From a bacterium (lineage in GTDB: Bacteria; Zixibacteria; MSB-5A5; WJJR01), in the NCBI GenBank assembly GCA_035559435.1, contig DATMBC010000103.1, positions 111,001-175,000 of the forward strand: 64,000 bases of DNA, read 5' to 3'. A program made the position numbers and the translations under genes. Below are positions 59,029 through 64,000 of the stretch, in pieces; within the stretch, counting starts at the first letter, position 1; each line of letters starts with the position of its first letter. A model generated the notes under the pieces. The model was not told where the DNA came from, searched no databases, and worked only from the letters and a program-made list of their open reading frames with translations.

Positions 59029-59519
59029 TCCGTTCGATGTTCATCGCGGGGTTGTGTGCGTTGGCCATGACCTTCGCCGCCTGTGCGCCGTATTCGTTTT
59101 CCGGCGGACGCACCGCCCTGGTGCAGTCGGTCGCGGTCCCGATCTTTGAGAATCAGACCACCGAATTCGGTTTGGCCGAAACCCTCACCAGCGGCATCAT
59201 CAATGGTTTTGTCAACGACAACCAGATCAAGGTGGTCGATCAGGCCAATGCCGAAGCCATCCTGACCGGCGCGATTGTTGAATACAAGCGTCGCGCCTAC
59301 ACGTTCGACGAGACCGACCGTGTCACCGAGTACATCGTCGAAATCTGGGTGGACGCCGAATTGAACAAGAAAGAGGGCGCTGCCAATGTCTGGAAGGCCT
59401 CCCGGATGCGCGGTTTCGGCATCTATAAGGCCGACACCGAGGACGAACAGCAGGGCCAGTCCCGGGCGATCGAGAAGATCGCCGAGGACCTGCTGAACCG
59501 GACCATCAAATCCTGGTAG
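59025..59519 (+). CDS. LptE-family LPS-assembly lipoprotein
   Basis: 164 residues. Lipobox LAMTFAACAPYSFSG, then VAVPIFENQTTEFGLAETLTSGIINGF and IVEYKRRAYTFDETDRVTEY (in parts), typical of LptE-like proteins in Bacteroidota and relatives. LptE plugs the LptD barrel and helps place LPS in the outer leaflet. Coupled to hutI by a 4-nt overlap, an arrangement that probably reflects gene packing rather than function. Confidence 0.85.
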   Translation: MIRSMFIAGLCALAMTFAACAPYSFSGGRTALVQSVAVPIFENQTTEFGLAETLTSGIINGFVNDNQIKVVDQANAEAILTGAIVEYKRRAYTFDETDRVTEYIVEIWVDAELNKKEGAANVWKASRMRGFGIYKADTEDEQQGQSRAIEKIAEDLLNRTIKSW

Positions 59520-59569
59520 GGGAAGGGGAACCCGGGGGGTATCCCGGGGTTGAAACACTGGGAGTCGCC

Positions 59570-59598
59570 TTGCCGCCCGGACCGCCGTGTGCTATCCT
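59570..59598 (+). promoter_or_regulatory. Candidate promoter of the PorV-like gene
   Basis: TTGCCG, 17-bp spacer, TATCCT. The +1 near 59605 argues against the in-frame ATG at 59608 and for 59644. Confidence 0.45.
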
Positions 59599-59643
59599 AC
59601 GTCGTCGATGACCGATCCTGTCACTCACACGAATGAGACCAAC

Positions 59644-60579
59644 ATGCGCCCAGTGGCCGCTATTGCCTGCATGATCGCCCTTGTTGTCGCCGCCGTCTCT
59701 CCCGTATCCGCGAAGGACCCCGGCGAGGACGCCTACACGTTTCTGAAGATCGGGACCGATGCCCGTTCCGAGGCGATGGGCGGCGCCATGACCGGCGTCG
59801 CCGATCAACTGGGCGCGACTTTTTACAATCCCGCGGCGCTGGCGGCGGTCGGGCCGCGCTCGGTCATGGCCTCCTACACCAACTGGCTCACCGACATTCA
59901 GGCCGGCGCGTTGGCGGCGGTCTGGTCGATCGGGGGACAGGGGCGGATCGGTGTCTCGGCGCAGTATCTCGACTATGGCGATTTCGATGCGCGTGACGAG
60001 GTCGGCAACCCCGGCGCGGATTTCTCCGCCTCCGATGTGGCGTTGGCGCTGACGTGGGCCAGCGCACTGGGACGGGGCCTCAATGCGGGGGTGACCGGAC
60101 GGTTCATCAGCGAATCAATCGACGATGAGAATTCCAGCGCGTTGGCGGCCGACCTGGGGCTTTCCTATGAGTTCCTCGATGGACGCACCCGCGCCGGCGT
60201 GGCGGCTCGTAATCTTGGCGGACAGACCAAGTCGATTGAGGGTGGCGACAAGGAATCGTTGCCGATCGTGCTGGCCGCCGGCCTTTCACACCAGTTGCGC
60301 GGCGCGCCGATCCTCTTTGCCGCCGATCTGCTCAAGCCCAGCGACGACGATGTCGGCGGCGCCTTTGGCGTGGAGGTCGATGTTCATCGGCAGTTCGCCC
60401 TGCGCGCCGGCTACAACACGCTGATCGCCCGGATCGACACCGACTCCGACAGCGACAATCTCGCCGGGATCAGTCTCGGCGCCGGGTTCACGCTGGAGCG
60501 GCTGGCCATTGACTACGCCTTCACCGCGTACTCGGAGTTGGGCGACGCGCACCGGTTTTCGATTCGTTCACGCTTCTGA
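59644..60579 (+). CDS. PorV/PorQ family outer-membrane protein (second copy)
   Basis: 311 residues. Signal peptide (VAAIACMIALVVAAVSPVSA), then AYTFLKIGTDARSEAMGGAMTGVADQLGATFYNPAALAAV in the PorV/PorQ pattern (quoted in parts), beta strands throughout and a final FSIRSRF. The ATG at 59644 directly precedes the signal peptide; an ATG at 59608 would add 12 polar residues. Closely followed by a small lipoprotein gene (15 nt). Confidence 0.85.
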   Translation: MRPVAAIACMIALVVAAVSPVSAKDPGEDAYTFLKIGTDARSEAMGGAMTGVADQLGATFYNPAALAAVGPRSVMASYTNWLTDIQAGALAAVWSIGGQGRIGVSAQYLDYGDFDARDEVGNPGADFSASDVALALTWASALGRGLNAGVTGRFISESIDDENSSALAADLGLSYEFLDGRTRAGVAARNLGGQTKSIEGGDKESLPIVLAAGLSHQLRGAPILFAADLLKPSDDDVGGAFGVEVDVHRQFALRAGYNTLIARIDTDSDSDNLAGISLGAGFTLERLAIDYAFTAYSELGDAHRFSIRSRF

Positions 60580-60594
60580 TCCAGCGAGGTTGAC

Positions 60595-61050
60595 ATGCCG
60601 CACCGTGGTTTGTCTCTGGGAAGCCGCGCGACCTTGGTCACGCTCGCGTTGGCCGGCCTCGTGATTTCCGGATGCGCATCGGATTCGCGCCCGGACCCGA
60701 AGGAGACGGTCAAAGGGTTGTTTGCCGCCATGCGCGCCTCGGATTCGCTGTATTTGGAACGGCACGTCGACCTGGCGGCGGCGGTGGCCACGCTCGGCGA
60801 AGATCTGCCCGCCGAGAGCGCCGGCGCCGATCCGGGGGCGGCGCTGTTGGCCGCGCTCACCGGCGAGGGGACGCTGCGCAAACGCTGGCTGGAAAATCAA
60901 ATCGTCGTCGGAGGCGCCACCCTCGTTGCCGACACCGCTTGGGTCGAAGTCTCCTTTATTGATCGTCTCACCCGGGTCCAATACTACAACAAGATGCGGC
61001 TGGATTTTCGCGGCGACCACTGGGTGATCAACGCCTTTCGTACCATGTGA
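60595..61050 (+). CDS. Small lipoprotein, NTF2/DUF4878-like
   Basis: 151 residues. Lipobox LAGLVISGCAS. The body, KETVKGLFAAMRASDSLYLERHVD ... VEVSFIDRLTRVQYYNKMRLDFRGDHWVINAFRTM (described in parts), has the length and pattern of NTF2-like/DUF4878 lipoproteins. Function unknown. It lies 15 nt after the PorV-like gene and 27 nt before the exonuclease gene. Confidence 0.7.
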   Translation: MPHRGLSLGSRATLVTLALAGLVISGCASDSRPDPKETVKGLFAAMRASDSLYLERHVDLAAAVATLGEDLPAESAGADPGAALLAALTGEGTLRKRWLENQIVVGGATLVADTAWVEVSFIDRLTRVQYYNKMRLDFRGDHWVINAFRTM

Positions 61051-61077
61051 GTCCAACGGATCGGTGGTGATGGACCC

Positions 61078-61935
61078 ATGCCCCGCAATACCCGGACCGC
61101 GTTTGACCCCGACCGCATGCTTGCCGCCACGCTCGCGGAGGTTCCGCTGGTTGTGGTCGACGTGGAGACCACTGGGCTGGATCCGGCGCGCGGCGACCGT
61201 GTGTGCGAAGTCGCGCTGATCCGTCGCGAACCCTCCGGCAGTCTCTACGAGTGGTCGCAATTAGTCGACCCGCAGCGTCCGATTTCCCCCGGCGCCTATG
61301 CGGTCAATCGGATCAGCACCTCGCTTCTGCGCGGCGCGCCGCGGTTTTCCGCGGTCATTCCCGAAATCAACGATGTCGCCGACGGGGCGGTGTGGCTGGC
61401 CCACAACGCCCCTTTCGATATGGGGTTTTTGCGCAGCGAATACCGCCGTGCCCGGCGGGTGCTGATCGAACGGCCGGTGATCGACACGGTGCACCTGGCC
61501 CGGCGTCACTTTCGATTTCGCTCCAACCGCCTGGCCGAGCTGGCGCGGGAGTTTGGTATTCCGACCCCCGATGCCCACCGGGCCCTCGGCGACTGCCGCA
61601 CCACGCTCGGCGTGTTCGAGGGAATCCTGACCGCCGCCTACGCCGGAAAGTCTCCCGCCGTCGGCGAACTGGTGCTTCACGCCGACCGCTTGGAGGCGCG
61701 TGGGAATCCCTGGACGATGCTGCCCCCGTCGCTGGAGCATATGCTGTCGGAATCGCGCGACCTGGACATCGTCTATGTCACCGCGCAGGGTGTGCGCTCG
61801 TCGCGGCGGGTCACCGTGGTGAATGTCGTGCAGAAATCGCGCGACCTCTACCTGGTGGCGCACTGCCACATGCGCGGCGATGAACGGACATTCCGTCTCG
61901 ACCGGATCGTCGACTGGAAAATTCCCGCCGCCTGA
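61078..61935 (+). CDS. DEDDh 3'-5' exonuclease fused to a WYL-like domain
   Basis: 285 residues. N-terminal DnaQ-like exonuclease at about 20-185 with ExoI VVVDVETTGLD, ExoII LAHNAPFDMGFL and ExoIII DAHRALGDCRTT, so the DEDDh residues are complete. The C-terminal 50 residues (IVYVTAQGVRSSRRV, YLVAHCHMRGDERTFRLDRI) match the core of WYL domains, which bind nucleic acid or nucleotide ligands and often regulate DNA-acting enzymes. The fusion suggests ligand-controlled or substrate-tuned nuclease activity. Confidence 0.85.
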   Translation: MPRNTRTAFDPDRMLAATLAEVPLVVVDVETTGLDPARGDRVCEVALIRREPSGSLYEWSQLVDPQRPISPGAYAVNRISTSLLRGAPRFSAVIPEINDVADGAVWLAHNAPFDMGFLRSEYRRARRVLIERPVIDTVHLARRHFRFRSNRLAELAREFGIPTPDAHRALGDCRTTLGVFEGILTAAYAGKSPAVGELVLHADRLEARGNPWTMLPPSLEHMLSESRDLDIVYVTAQGVRSSRRVTVVNVVQKSRDLYLVAHCHMRGDERTFRLDRIVDWKIPAA

Positions 61936-61944
61936 GCCGTCCCG

Positions 61945-62376
61945 ATGTACACCATTCGCGCGCTCACCCGGGATGAATTGTCGGCGCTGGGGCCATTGTG
62001 GGACCGCGCCGGACTGCCATGGCGTCCTCAGGGCCGCGACCGTTTGGCCAACCTCATCGCCCTCTGGGAACGCGACGCCGGCGAGTTCATCGGCGCGTTT
62101 GCGGACGAACGGCTAGTGGGTGCGGTGGTGGCCAGCCATGACCGGCGGCGCGGCTGGATCAATCGTCTGGCCGTCGATCCCTCCCATCGCCATCGCGGCG
62201 TCGGCCGTCAGTTGATCGCCGCCGCCGAATCGACTCTCCGCGCCCGCGGGCTGACCGTGATCGCCGCGTTGATTGAGCAGGACAATGCCCCTTCGCGCGC
62301 GTTATTTGCCGCCATGGGCTATGTCCACATGCCCGAGGTCCTCTATTACAGCAAGCGGGAATCCCCCGATGCCTGA
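61945..62376 (+). CDS. GNAT-family N-acetyltransferase
   Basis: 143 residues, single GNAT domain: GAFADERLVGAVVASHD (strand 2-3), WINRLAVDPSHRHRGVGRQLIAAAE (motif A, acetyl-CoA pyrophosphate loop RHRGVG) and DNAPSRALFAAMGYVHMPEVLYYSK (motif B), described in parts. Acceptor unknown. It lies 9 nt after the exonuclease gene and overlaps the start of the TPR gene. Confidence 0.9.
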   Translation: MYTIRALTRDELSALGPLWDRAGLPWRPQGRDRLANLIALWERDAGEFIGAFADERLVGAVVASHDRRRGWINRLAVDPSHRHRGVGRQLIAAAESTLRARGLTVIAALIEQDNAPSRALFAAMGYVHMPEVLYYSKRESPDA

Positions 62377-62893
62377 TCGCGCCGCATCGCGCATCGCCGG
62401 TCGCTTCGGTTTGCCGGTCATCGCCGTCCTCGCGCTGACTCTGGCCGTCGGACAGGCGCCGTCACCGGCTCCCACGGCGCTGGAGAGCGCCATCGATCTT
62501 TTGGTGCGGGAAGACAGGGTGGACTCGGCGCTTGTGCTTCTGCGCGACACGCTGGCGGTGGATTCGCTGAACCCCCGATGGCACCTGCGGCTGGCGCGCC
62601 TGCAAAAGCTGAAGGGCCAACGCGCCGCCCGTCGCGCCACCCTCGATCGACTGTTGCGCATTCAGCGCCGTCCGGTGGAAGCGCAATTGGAGCTGGCGCA
62701 GGACTTCTTCGACCGCGGCACGCTGGATTCCGCCATGTATTTCGGCCACGCCGCCCTGGCCTCCAGCGGGCGGCGCAGCGCCGCGGCGTATTACTGGCTG
62801 GGACGCGTCCATGAACGGGCCGGTCATGCCGACTCCGCGCTCACGTACTATCGCAACGCCTGGTTGCTTCTGCCCTCCGGAGGGCTTGATTAG
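62369..62893 (+). CDS. Exported TPR-containing protein
   Basis: 174 residues. Signal peptide or anchor (FGLPVIAVLALTLAVGQA), then about three tetratricopeptide-like repeats: AIDLLVREDRVDSALVLLRDTL, RPVEAQLELAQDFFDRGTLDSAMYFG, AAAYYWLGRVHERAGHADSALTYYRNAWLL (in parts). A scaffold role is likely. Starts at ATG 62369 inside the end of the GNAT gene; the next gene begins 1 nt after its stop, so the two are coupled. Confidence 0.75.
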   Translation: MPDRAASRIAGRFGLPVIAVLALTLAVGQAPSPAPTALESAIDLLVREDRVDSALVLLRDTLAVDSLNPRWHLRLARLQKLKGQRAARRATLDRLLRIQRRPVEAQLELAQDFFDRGTLDSAMYFGHAALASSGRRSAAAYYWLGRVHERAGHADSALTYYRNAWLLLPSGGLD

Positions 62894-62894
62894 C

Positions 62895-63989
62895 ATGCGG
62901 CCGCGTTCTTGCCGACGCTGGATGACGCTCGCTTTGTTGCCGGCCGCTGTGGTCGTGTCTTCGGTGCTTCCGGGACACGGCGCCATGCGCAACTACGACC
63001 TCGGTGATCCGATTAGCGCGGTTGAACTGACCGCTCTTGACGGCAAAAGCCAACTCTTCTCATTCGAACGCCCCTCGGTGGTCATCTTCTGGGCGAGCTG
63101 GTCGCCGCTGAGCCAGTCCGCGCTCGCGGAACTGATTGCCAAAGCGCCCAAAGGCGGGATCCGTTGGCAGCTGGTGCCGATCAACATCGACAGGCCCGAT
63201 GTGACAGCCGCTGACACCGCTCGTCTGTACGCAACCGCGCGCGCCGCCGGCTGGCAGGGCCCTCTCTGGTATGACCGCGATTACCGATTGGTCGAGCGCT
63301 GGGGCATCTTCAACGCGCCGACCGTGATCATCACCAATCTCGGGGGCACCATCGCCGAATTGGAGCACGATTGGACCCGCGCGATACAGGCGCGGCTGTT
63401 CACACTCTACTTCGGAGCGATCACCGACAGTTTCCCCGGCCTGCCCGATCCGCCCGCATCGGAACGTTGCCTGTCACAGGCGGCGATGGCTCGTCGACTC
63501 TGGCGGCTGGGGCAGGAGTCCGGCGCGTTGGCGCGGATGCGCGCGGTGGTCGATTCCTGCCCCGGGCTGTCCCGCGATCTGGCGCGCTATGCCGAGTGGG
63601 TCTGGCGGACGGGCGACAGTCTGCGTGTGGCCGTGTCGCTGGACAGCGTGCTGGTGCGTGCCGGGGAAACGGCCTGGCCGCTGACATTGCGCGCCGAACT
63701 GTCGGTGCGCCGCCACGATACGCTCTCGGCTTTGGATCTGACCCGTCGGGCCCTTGCGGCCGACTCGCTTTTTTCCCCGGCGTGGATACGGCTCCTGGCC
63801 ACTTCTCTGGCGGCGGGTGACACCACGACGGCGCTGGCCGCCTACGAACGCTTGATGACTCTGTGCCCAGAGGAACCGCGGGTCCTGGCGGCGGGCTCGA
63901 TTCTGGCCGAGCGCGAGGGGGAGGTCAGCCGTGCGGCCACCCGAATGCGACGGGCTGTCGAAGCGCGTCTGCGACCGCCACGGCAGTGA
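62895..63989 (+). CDS. Exported thioredoxin-like/TPR protein lacking CxxC
   Basis: 364 residues. Signal peptide (RWMTLALLPAAVVVSSVLPGHG), then a TlpA/ResA-like thioredoxin fold at about 35-170: VVIFWASWSPLSQSALAEL sits where WASWCPPC would be, and IFNAPTVIITNLGG carries the cis-proline region. The redox cysteines are absent. The C-terminal half is TPR-like (AWPLTLRAELSVRRHDTLSALDLTRRALA). Likely a binding or scaffold protein cotranscribed with the TPR gene 1 nt upstream. Confidence 0.78.
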   Translation: MRPRSCRRWMTLALLPAAVVVSSVLPGHGAMRNYDLGDPISAVELTALDGKSQLFSFERPSVVIFWASWSPLSQSALAELIAKAPKGGIRWQLVPINIDRPDVTAADTARLYATARAAGWQGPLWYDRDYRLVERWGIFNAPTVIITNLGGTIAELEHDWTRAIQARLFTLYFGAITDSFPGLPDPPASERCLSQAAMARRLWRLGQESGALARMRAVVDSCPGLSRDLARYAEWVWRTGDSLRVAVSLDSVLVRAGETAWPLTLRAELSVRRHDTLSALDLTRRALAADSLFSPAWIRLLATSLAAGDTTTALAAYERLMTLCPEEPRVLAAGSILAEREGEVSRAATRMRRAVEARLRPPRQ

Positions 63990-64000
63990 TGCCGCCTGCA

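Overview
The window is about 64 kb of GC-rich, gene-dense chromosome from a Gram-negative bacterium. LptE, OmpA/Pal-type, TonB-receptor and PorV-like genes show an outer membrane. Four large secreted proteins end in the 'YPNPFN ... LGRRV ... ASGVYF ... KM.LLK' type A sorting domain of type IX secretion. Together with PorV-like barrels and a GldA/GldF/GldG-type ABC exporter, this points to the FCB group, probably an uncultured lineage such as Zixibacteria or a neighbour. That placement is inferred from domain content only. No rRNA, tRNA, CRISPR array, prophage or transposase gene was recognised.

Layout. 1-1613: 3' end of a TerC transporter gene convergent with proline dehydrogenase. 1837-6846 (minus): operon of a large lipoprotein, a PorV-like barrel and a secreted M6 metallopeptidase. 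7273-10560: small secreted protein followed by a TPR-GAF-AAA+-Fis sigma-54 activator. 10652-11473: lipoate/biotin ligase-like gene. 11772-20957: operon of a TonB-type receptor with a calcium-loop insert, a sorted secreted protein, a PorV-like protein and a large lipoprotein. 21260-25098: secreted subtilase and an alpha/beta hydrolase. 25099-26684: repeat-rich, lower-GC island around one accessory gene. 26685-33865: housekeeping block (rplM-rpsI, rpsB-tsf, pyrH, frr-uppS-cdsA, a UbiA-type prenyltransferase, NlpC/P60 lipoprotein). 34193-39101: uvrC, 3-methyladenine glycosylase, site-2 protease, LolB-like lipoprotein, OmpA-type lipoprotein. 39180-40457 (minus): LolA-like protein with a cysteine-less thioredoxin-like tail. 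40829-45445: gldA-gldF-gldG-DUF4340-acpS. 45450-49227 (minus): FlgO/CsgG-like TPR lipoprotein, a barrel and an unknown exported protein. 49352-55035: cohesin-like lipoprotein and a 1605-residue PKD/dockerin protein. 55158-63989: zinc ribbon, degenerate radical-SAM/DUF2344 protein, hutI, lptE, PorV-like barrel, small lipoprotein, exonuclease-WYL fusion, GNAT, TPR and thioredoxin-like proteins.

How it fits together. Much of the window concerns the cell surface: sorted proteases and adhesin-like proteins, the barrels that could receive them, and lipoprotein partners. The most interesting lead is regulatory. A sigma-54 activator gene lies divergent from the metallopeptidase operon. That operon has a well-spaced -24/-12 element at its 5' end and an inverted repeat at an activator-site distance. 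A similar -24/-12 element precedes the subtilase gene. Other leads are the calcium-loop array inside a TonB-type receptor, a cohesin-like/dockerin gene pair, a radical-SAM-family protein without its cluster cysteines, two thioredoxin folds without CxxC, a DEDDh exonuclease fused to a WYL-like domain, and an accessory gene flanked by near-identical direct repeats.
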